From assembly GCA_029719485.1 (NCBI GenBank), contig CP120722.1, positions 4,030,001 through 4,094,000 of the forward strand: DNA of 64,000 nucleotides, in the 5' to 3' direction. Numbering within the stretch: position 1 is the stretch's first letter; each line of letters begins with the position of its first letter. The position numbers and the translations under genes were made by a program. The notes under the pieces were generated by a model. That model ran no database searches, was not told where the DNA came from, and was given only the letters and a program-made list of their open reading frames with translations. Of this stretch, positions 27,974 through 35,572 are shown one piece after another. Origin of the DNA: Kiritimatiellota bacterium B12222. GTDB taxonomy: Bacteria > Verrucomicrobiota > Kiritimatiellia > SS1-B-03-39 > UBA6053.

Positions 27974-29696
27974 GTACCTAAAGCGGTACTGGATTTTCGC
28001 CCTGTCCGCCCCCCTGCTCATGCTGATCGAGGTGGTGATGGATCTGATGCTACCCATGCTGATGGCTCGCATCGTGGATGTGGGGATTACCAACAAGGAC
28101 CTGCCTATGGTCCTTTCTCTGGGGGGATGGATGATGTTGGTAACGCTACTGGCCTTTGTAGGTGGAGGCGGTTGCGCCATTATGTCGAGCTTTGCCTCCA
28201 CCGGACTGGGGGCCGATCTGCGTCAGGATCTGTTTACCAAAGTTCAAAGCCTCTCTTATAAAAATTTGGATGAACTGGAAACGGGGAACTTGATTGTCAG
28301 ACTGACCAACGATGTTTCTCAGATTGAAAATGTCTCCCGCATGATGTTGCGGGTCATGGTTCGTGCCCCCCTCCAGATTGTCGGCAGTCTGGTAATGGCC
28401 ATCCTGATCAGCCGTCAACTCTCCCTTCTCTTTGTGATTTTTGTGCCGCTACTACTTATCATCGTGGCCATCCTCACCAAAATAGCCTACCCGCTTTTCT
28501 ATAAAGTTCAGGCCAAACTCGATCGCCTCAATACCCGTCTCCAGGAAAATCTGGCCGGAAAACGTTTGGTAAAGGCTTTTGTCCGCGAAGACTACGAAGA
28601 AGAAAAATTCCAACGGGCCAACGAAGATCTCGCCGACAGCAATATCAAAGCTTCCCGCACGGTTTCATTCATGAATCCGGCCATGCAGATCATTTTAAAT
28701 GCAGCCATCATTGCCGCTCTGTGGTTTGGTGCAGAGCTGATGAATGTCGGGGTGCTGAAAATCGGAGCACTGATGGCTTTCCTCAACTACCTGAGACAAT
28801 TGCTGTTCTCTCTCATGATGTTCAGTGACCTTATGATGCGTTTTTCGCATGCCCAAGCCGCCTCGGTACGCATTCAGGAAATTCTCGACGCTGTTCCCGA
28901 CATTACCGAAGCCTCTTCTCCCTATATGCCTGAAAAAATTTCTGGAAAAATTGAATTCAAAGACGTTAGTTTTTCTTACACCCACCAAGGTGATCCCGTG
29001 CTTTCGAACATCAATTTTACCATCCTCCCGGGAGAAACCGTAGCCGTGATCGGCGCCACGGGATCAGGAAAAACCACCCTGGCCCATCTGATTCCCCGCT
29101 TCTACAACCTCAATTCAGGTGAAATCCTGCTGGACGGTCGAAACATTGCAGACATGTCTCTGAAAGCCCTTCGTAAAAATATTGCCTTGGTTTCTCAACA
29201 GCCCCTCCTCTTTTCAGGTCCGGCAAAACAGAACATCCTCTATCATCATGAGAACAAGGACCATGACGACCTTGAACTGCTGATGATAGAATCCGCTCGT
29301 ATAGCCAATATCGACGGCTTTCTCGAGCAACTGCCTGAAGGCTATATGACCGACATCAACCAGAAAGGTGTCAACCTTTCTGGAGGTCAAAAGCAACGTC
29401 TGACCATCGCCCGAGCACTGGCCAAGCAGGCCCCCCTTCTGATTCTAGACGATGCCACCAGCGCCGTGGATATGGCCACGGAAAAACAAATACGGAACGC
29501 GCTGAAAAGTCACCAGACCCAACAAACGGTCCTCATTATCGCCCAACGCATTAGTAGCGTGATGGATGCCGATCAAATCATCGTGCTCGACGAAGGCCAG
29601 ATCTCCGGCATGGGTACTCACGAAACGCTACTGAAGGAAAACGCACTCTATCAGGAAATCTTTCATTCGCAAATTGACCACGAGGCCGTCGCATGA
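27957..29696 (+). CDS. Heterodimeric ABC exporter subunit, degenerate-site half (BmrC/TM287-like)
   Basis: A 579-residue fused exporter half: six membrane helices (about 12-310) and an ATPase domain with Walker A GATGSGKTT near 366-374, signature LSGGQKQR, and Walker B LLILDDATSAVD near 495-506. The residue after the Walker B Asp is Asp instead of catalytic Glu, the mark of the non-hydrolysing site in heterodimeric exporters. GTG at 27957 is chosen because GGAG at 27946-27949 sits 7 bases before it; a TTG further upstream lacks this. It pairs with the next gene. Substrates are probably drugs or lipophilic toxins. Confidence 0.92.
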   Translation: MKTIIEYLKRYWIFALSAPLLMLIEVVMDLMLPMLMARIVDVGITNKDLPMVLSLGGWMMLVTLLAFVGGGGCAIMSSFASTGLGADLRQDLFTKVQSLSYKNLDELETGNLIVRLTNDVSQIENVSRMMLRVMVRAPLQIVGSLVMAILISRQLSLLFVIFVPLLLIIVAILTKIAYPLFYKVQAKLDRLNTRLQENLAGKRLVKAFVREDYEEEKFQRANEDLADSNIKASRTVSFMNPAMQIILNAAIIAALWFGAELMNVGVLKIGALMAFLNYLRQLLFSLMMFSDLMMRFSHAQAASVRIQEILDAVPDITEASSPYMPEKISGKIEFKDVSFSYTHQGDPVLSNINFTILPGETVAVIGATGSGKTTLAHLIPRFYNLNSGEILLDGRNIADMSLKALRKNIALVSQQPLLFSGPAKQNILYHHENKDHDDLELLMIESARIANIDGFLEQLPEGYMTDINQKGVNLSGGQKQRLTIARALAKQAPLLILDDATSAVDMATEKQIRNALKSHQTQQTVLIIAQRISSVMDADQIIVLDEGQISGMGTHETLLKENALYQEIFHSQIDHEAVA

Positions 29697-31597
29697 AAAA
29701 ACAACTGCAAACACCTGTGACACCACCCGCAATCGGACCAGGTCCCGGACACGGCAGAAGAGGACCCGGAGCCCAGTGGGCCGGGCCCAAAGAAAAACCC
29801 AAAGATTCCTGGGGGACCTTTAAAAAGTTATGGGGATACTTGGCCTCACAAAAGAAAGGTCTGGTACTGGTCATCTTGATTGTGATGATAACCACCGCGC
29901 TCAACATCATCGGACCTTGGCTTTTGAAATACGCCATCGACACCTACCTGACCGGCCACATCCATATTCCAGGACTGGCTAAAGTTCTGCTCGCCATGGG
30001 AGCCATTCATCTGGCGGCGGCCGGTTTCACTTTTATTCAACAATGGATCATGATCGCAGTATCCCAACGGGCCATCCAAAATCTGCGCCGCGACATTTTC
30101 CACAAATTCCAAATCCTTACCATCCGCTTTTTCGATAACAGAAACAGCGGGGAATTGATGAGTCGCGTCACCAACGACATCGACAACATCAGCAACGTAA
30201 TCTCAAGCGGGTTTCTGGACCTCATTTCCGCAGCGCTGAGCATCGTCGCGGTGGTGGGAGTGATGTTTGCCCTGAACTGGCAACTGGCTCTGATCTGCCT
30301 CGCTGTGATCCCCTTGATTATCGTCATGACCAAACAAATCGCTAAACATACCCGAATGGGATTCAGCGAGAGGCAAAAATATTTGGGTAATCTCAACGGC
30401 ATCATCGAAGAAAGCATCTCCGGTCAACGGGTGATCAAAGCTTTTGCCAAAGAACAGGAACAACTCGAAACCTTTTCTGTCCAAAACCGGCTGATGCAAA
30501 AAGCCTCCAACAAGGCCAACATTATGGCGGGACTTATGGGCCCGCTGATGAACCTGATGAATAATCTCAACTACGCCGTCACAGCCTTGGCAGGTGGTAT
30601 TCTGGCCGTGAACGGCTTGGTTTCCGTGGGCACCATTGCGGCCTTCCTGAGTTATACCAAACAATTTTCCAGACCACTCAACCAAATGGCTCAGCTTTAT
30701 ACTTCTATCCAATCGGCTCTCGCGGGTGCGGAACGCGTTTTTGCCATTCTCGATGAGACACCTGAATTCGACGATGCGCCAGAGGCCCTGCCCTTGGGAC
30801 GCGTCACGGGGGACCTTGTCATCAAGGACTTACACTTCCGCTACTTGCCGGACATCCCCATCATCAAAGGTATCACCATACACGCCAAACCAGGGCAGAC
30901 CATCGCCTTGGTCGGCCCCACAGGGGCGGGAAAAACCACCATCATCAATTTATTAACCCGTTTCTACGACTACCATCAGGGCAGCATTACCCTGGACGGC
31001 AAAGACATCCGTCAGCTCAAAAAAACAGATCTCCGACAGCGCATCGGTATCGTACTGCAAGAAACCTTTCTTTTCTCGGACACGGTAAAAGAGAATATCC
31101 GCTACGGACGCTTAAATGCGACAGATGACGAAATAATAGACGCAGCGAAATTAGCCAATGCCCATCAGTTCATCCATCGCATGCCACAGGGCTACGATAC
31201 TGAAGTCTCCGAAAATGGGGCCACTTTGAGTCAGGGACAAAAACAACTCATCGCCATTGCCCGGGCGATTTTATCCGCCCCCTCTATTCTGATTCTGGAT
31301 GAGGCCACCTCCAGTGTGGATACCCGAACAGAAATCCAAATCCAGGAGGGCATGCTCAAGCTCATGGAAGGGCGAACCTGCTTTGTCATCGCCCATCGGC
31401 TGAGTACCATCAAAAATGCCGACTATATCCTCGTCATGGATGAAGGACGCATTCGAGAACAAGGCACTCACCGGGAACTCATGAACGCCCGGGGATTCTA
31501 TCATAACCTGTACCACAGTCAATTTGGCAAGAATGCCATTTCGATCATCGGGCAAGACGCCCTCTCAGCAACTGGGAGTGGGCTTCCTGCCCGATAA
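29693..31597 (+). CDS. Heterodimeric ABC exporter subunit, catalytic half (BmrD/TM288-like)
   Basis: A 634-residue partner of the preceding gene, starting with a 4-base ATGA overlap. The Gly/Pro-rich cytoplasmic N-terminal extension (about 50 residues) precedes six membrane helices. The ATPase domain has Walker A GPTGAGKTT near 408-416, the variant signature LSQGQKQL, Walker B ILILDEATSSVD with catalytic Glu, and the switch His in VIAHRLSTI. LSQGQ opposite a degenerate Walker B is the usual pairing in BmrCD/TM287-288 type exporters. It is the last gene of the MarR operon. Confidence 0.93.
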   Translation: MKKQLQTPVTPPAIGPGPGHGRRGPGAQWAGPKEKPKDSWGTFKKLWGYLASQKKGLVLVILIVMITTALNIIGPWLLKYAIDTYLTGHIHIPGLAKVLLAMGAIHLAAAGFTFIQQWIMIAVSQRAIQNLRRDIFHKFQILTIRFFDNRNSGELMSRVTNDIDNISNVISSGFLDLISAALSIVAVVGVMFALNWQLALICLAVIPLIIVMTKQIAKHTRMGFSERQKYLGNLNGIIEESISGQRVIKAFAKEQEQLETFSVQNRLMQKASNKANIMAGLMGPLMNLMNNLNYAVTALAGGILAVNGLVSVGTIAAFLSYTKQFSRPLNQMAQLYTSIQSALAGAERVFAILDETPEFDDAPEALPLGRVTGDLVIKDLHFRYLPDIPIIKGITIHAKPGQTIALVGPTGAGKTTIINLLTRFYDYHQGSITLDGKDIRQLKKTDLRQRIGIVLQETFLFSDTVKENIRYGRLNATDDEIIDAAKLANAHQFIHRMPQGYDTEVSENGATLSQGQKQLIAIARAILSAPSILILDEATSSVDTRTEIQIQEGMLKLMEGRTCFVIAHRLSTIKNADYILVMDEGRIREQGTHRELMNARGFYHNLYHSQFGKNAISIIGQDALSATGSGLPAR

Positions 31598-31637
31598 TCC
31601 CCCCCATAGATCAACACAGCCTAAACACCGGAAGATA

Positions 31638-31668
31638 ACCTTTCGCCTTATTTCACATGGCGAAAGGT
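31638..31668. terminator. Ten-base-pair hairpin after the exporter operon, possible terminator
   Basis: ACCTTTCGCC (31638-31647) pairs perfectly with GGCGAAAGGT (31659-31668) over an 11-base loop. There is no T-tract on the plus side, so classical termination is weak. It could be a processing or regulatory hairpin for the operon downstream. Confidence 0.45.
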
Positions 31669-31726
31669 GCGAATCCCAGAACCAAAGTCCCTGTGTTTCA
31701 AACTGATTCCAACTTTTTAGGACTTT

Positions 31727-31732
31727 TATAAT
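31727..31732 (+). promoter_or_regulatory. Probable -10 box of the membrane-stress operon
   Basis: A perfect TATAAT lies 55 bases before the ATG of the CII-like regulator. The sequence 17 bases upstream (TGATTC at 31704-31709) is a poor -35, suggesting an activated promoter. No sigma-54 GG-N10-GC element is seen, unlike the E. coli psp operon. Confidence 0.5.
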
Positions 31733-31786
31733 AGGGAAAAGATGCTTCGATGTCGCACACTACAACTCAGGAGAACGAGGAAGAAT

Positions 31787-32257
31787 ATGGAATCACACGA
31801 ACTACTCAAAAAAACCGTTTCGGCCGCTGGCGTCAAGTCTGTCGCATCTGATATGAACCTCTCTCCTTCCCTCATCTATAAATGGTGTGAAGCGAAGGGA
31901 GATGACTTAAGCGGAGCCGATAACCCCTTAGATCGTTTACTCAACCTTTGCCAAGTGACCGGTGACAATCGTCCCATCATGTGGTTATGCGAACAAGTAA
32001 ACGGTTTCTTCATCGAAAATGTCGGTCCGGAACAACAATCGAATGAAATGGAAGTGCTGGTGATGACCCAGCGTATTCTTCGCGAATTCTCGGATATGCT
32101 GGATATGGTCGCTCAGGCCATGGCCAACGACAGTGGGATCGACAAAACAGAAGCCCGCGATATTCGTGCGGAATGGGAAGATTTAAAACGGGTGGCCGAA
32201 CACTTTGTTTTAGGCTGTGAAATGGGAGTCTTTGCCCCAGAAAAGGATGCCAGTTGA
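31787..32257 (+). CDS. Phage CII/CP76-like regulator, first gene of the membrane-stress operon
   Basis: A 156-residue protein. The N-terminal helix-turn-helix (KKTVSAAGVKSVASDMNLSPSLIYKWCEAK, about 8-37) resembles the phage regulatory CII (CP76) family. A helical region of about 90 residues follows, probably for oligomerisation. The ATG at 31787 is chosen because GAGG at 31777-31780 gives a good Shine-Dalgarno; an upstream ATG adds an Arg-rich stretch without one. Spacing to the PspA-like gene is 2 bases. It likely controls the operon; no other phage gene is near. The family call is by pattern. Confidence 0.7.
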   Translation: MESHELLKKTVSAAGVKSVASDMNLSPSLIYKWCEAKGDDLSGADNPLDRLLNLCQVTGDNRPIMWLCEQVNGFFIENVGPEQQSNEMEVLVMTQRILREFSDMLDMVAQAMANDSGIDKTEARDIRAEWEDLKRVAEHFVLGCEMGVFAPEKDAS

Positions 32258-32259
32258 TT

Positions 32260-32826
32260 ATGCCCATCCTGCAAAACATCCGAAATATGGCAAAAGCCAA
32301 CCTTACCCACTGGTTAAACCAAAGGGATACCCCAGAAACCGAAATTGAAGCCAAAATCCGTGAGCTGGAAAATGGTGCCGTGCAAACCAAAAATACCCTT
32401 GCTCACTTTGTCGTAAGCTACAAACGCATGGAAAAAAACATTTTGGATCTACAAGCCTCCGTCGACGAACACCTCGCCCGCGCGGAAGAGGCCATGCGGG
32501 CAGGTGATGAAACAGCAGCCCGGCGGGAACTTCAAGCTAAATTCAAAGCAGCCACCCGCGCGGAAAGCTTGATGCCTGTGCTGGAAAGTCGCCGTGAAAC
32601 TTACCATGAACTTCAAGAATCTTTGGTGGAAATCCATGCCCAATTGAATTTGGCCCGAACTAAAATGATGGATGTAAGGGCTTCGGAAATTTATTATGAA
32701 TCTCCCTCCCATAGCCTAAACACTGTGCAGGCCGAACTTTCACGACCCAGCGCACAGGATCGTCAGATCGATGAGGAGCTGAAAAGCTTGCAACAAAAAT
32801 TCTCAAGGTCTAGTTCTGGGAAATGA
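32260..32826 (+). CDS. PspA/IM30-family-like coiled-coil protein
   Basis: A 188-residue protein that is nearly all helix, with heptad-like stretches (ETEIEAKIRELENGAVQTKNTL..., QASVDEHLARAEEAMRAGDE, AARRELQAKF). The start (MPILQNIRNMAKANLTHWLNQ) is an amphipathic helix of the kind PspA/IM30 uses to bind stressed membrane. It is somewhat shorter than typical PspA (about 222). The family polymerises on membranes to stabilise or reshape them. It overlaps the next gene by 4 bases, so co-production with the membrane protein is expected. Confidence is good for the family-level resemblance, lower for function. Confidence 0.75.
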   Translation: MPILQNIRNMAKANLTHWLNQRDTPETEIEAKIRELENGAVQTKNTLAHFVVSYKRMEKNILDLQASVDEHLARAEEAMRAGDETAARRELQAKFKAATRAESLMPVLESRRETYHELQESLVEIHAQLNLARTKMMDVRASEIYYESPSHSLNTVQAELSRPSAQDRQIDEELKSLQQKFSRSSSGK

Positions 32827-33458
32827 GTGAGATGAAGGAATTATACGAAGCCAGCTTTAACGTAGTCAACTTACCCGCAACTTTGCTGTTGCTTTCAGTT
32901 ATGGTGCATTGGATCATCGTCATTTTTGGTGCCATGGACATGATCTCCATCGACTCTGAACTCGACTTCGAAATGGACATGGACGGCGAAGGGGGCGGTC
33001 TGGAGAAAGGCGACTGGATGCTCGAATATTTCAACGCCAAATACGTGCCGCTTTCCATTCTGATGAGTGTTTTTGCGATTTTCTTTTGGCCCATCAGCAT
33101 TTACGCCAACGAATACTTTCATCAAAATCAAAATGGGTGGATCGGTTTGTTGATCTTTGTGATCAATTTCATCCTTTGTGCCCATATCACCAAATTCGCC
33201 ACCAAACCTCTGGTTCCCTTTTTCAAATCACTGCGCGAACAAATGTCGTCCAAAATGGACTTAGTAGGTAAGCGCGCCATCGTCACCTCTTCAAAAGCCG
33301 ATGCCACTTTTGGGCAGGCCCAAGTGCGACTCGATGGCCCTGAAATCAATTTAAACGTGCGTACCTCTGGAGAAGAACTACCGCGAGGAACCGAAGCCGT
33401 CATCATCGAACACATTCAAGAAACCGATATTTATATTATAACCACACTGGAGATCTAA
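32823..33458 (+). CDS. YqiJ-like inner-membrane protein with OB-fold tail
   Basis: A 211-residue protein with three or more hydrophobic helices (about 18-38, 78-98, 105-125), an acidic loop rich in Asp/Glu/Gly between the first two, and a C-terminal soluble beta domain (from about 140: LVGKRAIVTSSKAD, AQVRLDGPEINLNVRTS, IIEHIQETDIYIITTL). This is the layout of YqiJ/NfeD-like proteins, which have an OB fold on the cytoplasmic or periplasmic side and act next to flotillins. In E. coli yqiJ lies beside the flotillin yqiK, as here. Function: probably scaffold or regulator of the flotillin domain. Confidence 0.78.
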   Translation: MSEMKELYEASFNVVNLPATLLLLSVMVHWIIVIFGAMDMISIDSELDFEMDMDGEGGGLEKGDWMLEYFNAKYVPLSILMSVFAIFFWPISIYANEYFHQNQNGWIGLLIFVINFILCAHITKFATKPLVPFFKSLREQMSSKMDLVGKRAIVTSSKADATFGQAQVRLDGPEINLNVRTSGEELPRGTEAVIIEHIQETDIYIITTLEI

Positions 33459-33461
33459 GTC

Positions 33462-35444
33462 ATGGAAGGACCGATATACGTCATATTTTTCGCTATCGTT
33501 ATAGCGCTCGCAGGCATGCTTTTTCTGTTTGCGACCTGTTACAAAAAAGTTGAACAGGGCACCGCCATTATTCGTAACGGTATCGGTGGCACCAAAGTAA
33601 GTTTTGTAGGCATGATGATTTTCCCCATCTTCCATCGCCGTGAACTTATGGATATTTCAGTCAAACGCGTCGAAATCGACCGAACGGGTATCGCGGGCGA
33701 AGGGCTGATCTGTCGAGACAACCTCCGAGCCGATGTGAAGGTCGCCTTCTTTGTGCGGGTAAACAAAACCCCACAAGACGTACTCAAAGTCGCCCAATCA
33801 CTGGGCTGCAAACGCGGCTCGGATCCTAAAGGGCTTATTGAATTTTTTGATGCCAAATTCTCCGAAGGTCTCAAAACTGTGGGTAAACAGTTCGACTTCG
33901 TCGATCTCTACACCAACCGTGAATTGTTCAAAGAAGAAATCTTGAAAGTCATTGGCACCGATTTGAATGGCTACATCCTCGACGATGCCGCCATCGACTA
34001 TCTGGAACAAACGTCCCTGGCATCTCTGGATCCCAAAAACATTTTGGACGCGGAAGGCATTAAGAAGATTACTGAATTGACGGCCGCCCAGAACATTCTG
34101 TCGAATGACATTAGCCGTAACGAAGAAAAAACCATCAAGAAACAAGACGTGGAAGCCCGCGAAGCAATTCTGGAATTGGAAAAACAACAGGCCGATGCGG
34201 AACAAAAACAAAAACGTGAAATTGCAGAAATCACTGCCCGCGAAGAAGCCCAGTCCAAAGTCGTACAGGAAGAAGAACGTCTCCGCTCCGAACGGGTACG
34301 CATTAAAACGGCAGAAGAAGTGGCGGTGGCCGAAGAAAACCGTGAACGGCAAATTATCGTGGCCCTCAAAAACAAAGAGCGCACCGAAGCCGTCGAAATC
34401 GAACGGGTCGAACGCGACCGCGGACTGGAGCGCGTCGAACGTGAACGCCTCGTCACTTTGAAAGACATCGACAAAGAAAAAGCCGTCGAAGTTGAAAAGA
34501 AAAACATTCAGGAAGTCATTCGTGAACGGGTATCCGTTGAGCGTACCGTGGTTGAAGAAGAAGAAAAAATCAAAGACACCCGGGAATTCGCCACCGCGGA
34601 ACGGGCACGCCAAGTGGCCGAAACCCACGCCGAAGAAGAAGGCCGCGCCCAGAAAATCAAATTGGTACTCGACTCCGAAGCCCAACGAGATTCATCCAAA
34701 TTTATTGCGGAAGAACGGGTAATTCAAGCCCAGGCTGAACGCGATGCCAGCGAACGCGAAGCCGATGCCCGCAAAATCCTGGCCGATGCCAAAGCCCAAG
34801 AAGAGGCAGTGATCGGTATGGGAGAAGCCCGTGTACTCGAAGCCAAAGCTGAAGCCACTGAGAAATTCGGTCGCGCTGAAGCCACCGTCATTGGTGAAAA
34901 AGCCTTTGCGGAAGCCGATGGTATCGAGAAGAAAGCCGAAGCCATGAAACTCTTCGACGGTGTTGGACGCGAACACGAAGAATTCAAACTGCAACTCAAC
35001 AAGGATTTGCAATTGGAACTGGCCCAGGTCAACGTCAACCGCGACATCGCAGCCGAACAGGCCAAAATCGTGGGCGAAGCCCTCAAGTCAGCCAACATCG
35101 ACATCGTGGGCGGCGACAGCGACTTCTTCGACAAGATTGTGCGCTCCGTTAGTAATGGTAAAGCCCTGGATAGCTTCGTGAAAAATAGTGAGTTGGCCAC
35201 CGATGTGACCAACACCCTGTTCACCGGCGATCCGGAAGCCTTCACCAACCAGATTCGCACCTTCGCAGGCCGCTTTGGCATGACCAGCGAAGACTTAAAA
35301 AACATCAGCGTCTCTGCCCTGCTCACCAAAATGACCGCCTCCACAGATGATGCCGACACCTTGGCTACCCTCGGACGTATGTCCGATGTTTCCAAGCAAT
35401 TGGGACTTGGAGCCAAGCAGGTCAGTGACCTGATGAAGGGCTAA
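33462..35444 (+). CDS. yqiK: Flotillin-family protein, YqiK-like
   Basis: A 660-residue membrane-anchored flotillin. One N-terminal helix (about 4-25) is followed by a Band-7/SPFH domain (about 30-200, with ISVKRVEIDRTGIAGEGL and the NRELFKEEILKVIG segment). A very long Glu/Lys/Arg/Ala-rich coiled coil (about 210-510) leads to a C-terminal region ending ADTLATLGRMSDVSKQLGLG. These proteins oligomerise to mark fluid-controlled membrane domains. It starts 3 bases after the YqiJ-like gene. A 12-bp terminator follows, so the ATPase gene beyond may be reached by readthrough or its own promoter. Confidence 0.92.
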   Translation: MEGPIYVIFFAIVIALAGMLFLFATCYKKVEQGTAIIRNGIGGTKVSFVGMMIFPIFHRRELMDISVKRVEIDRTGIAGEGLICRDNLRADVKVAFFVRVNKTPQDVLKVAQSLGCKRGSDPKGLIEFFDAKFSEGLKTVGKQFDFVDLYTNRELFKEEILKVIGTDLNGYILDDAAIDYLEQTSLASLDPKNILDAEGIKKITELTAAQNILSNDISRNEEKTIKKQDVEAREAILELEKQQADAEQKQKREIAEITAREEAQSKVVQEEERLRSERVRIKTAEEVAVAEENRERQIIVALKNKERTEAVEIERVERDRGLERVERERLVTLKDIDKEKAVEVEKKNIQEVIRERVSVERTVVEEEEKIKDTREFATAERARQVAETHAEEEGRAQKIKLVLDSEAQRDSSKFIAEERVIQAQAERDASEREADARKILADAKAQEEAVIGMGEARVLEAKAEATEKFGRAEATVIGEKAFAEADGIEKKAEAMKLFDGVGREHEEFKLQLNKDLQLELAQVNVNRDIAAEQAKIVGEALKSANIDIVGGDSDFFDKIVRSVSNGKALDSFVKNSELATDVTNTLFTGDPEAFTNQIRTFAGRFGMTSEDLKNISVSALLTKMTASTDDADTLATLGRMSDVSKQLGLGAKQVSDLMKG

Positions 35445-35463
35445 ACCTTAGCCGTAAATCTGG

Positions 35464-35502
35464 ATCGGACCGATCCCTCTGATCGGTCCGATCTCCTTTT
35501 TT
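35464..35502 (+). terminator. Strong hairpin terminator or attenuator between flotillin and the giant ATPase
   Basis: ATCGGACCGATC (35464-35475) pairs perfectly with GATCGGTCCGAT (35481-35492), loop CCTCT, followed after CTCC by a T-run (35497-35502 and beyond). It lies 20 bases past the flotillin stop and 71 bases before the ATPase start, so it may set a lower dose of the ATPase. Confidence 0.9.
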
Positions 35503-35572
35503 ATTTCATATCTGAAATTTGAACTCTTAAATTACACATCAGCTTCCCGCCATCCTTCATCCGCTATCCACC

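Noticed and set aside
31787..32257. Prophage remnant suggested by the CII-like regulator
   Set aside because: No integrase, structural, lysis or replication gene lies nearby, and neighbours are cellular.
33798..34685. A 295-codon open frame on the minus strand opposite the flotillin gene
   Set aside because: Its Phe-rich translation mirrors the Glu/Lys-rich coiled coil on the other strand. No ribosome site or family features are seen.
34724..35416. A 230-codon minus-strand frame opposite the flotillin end
   Set aside because: Ser-rich translation created by the coiled-coil codons of the real gene; no domain seen.
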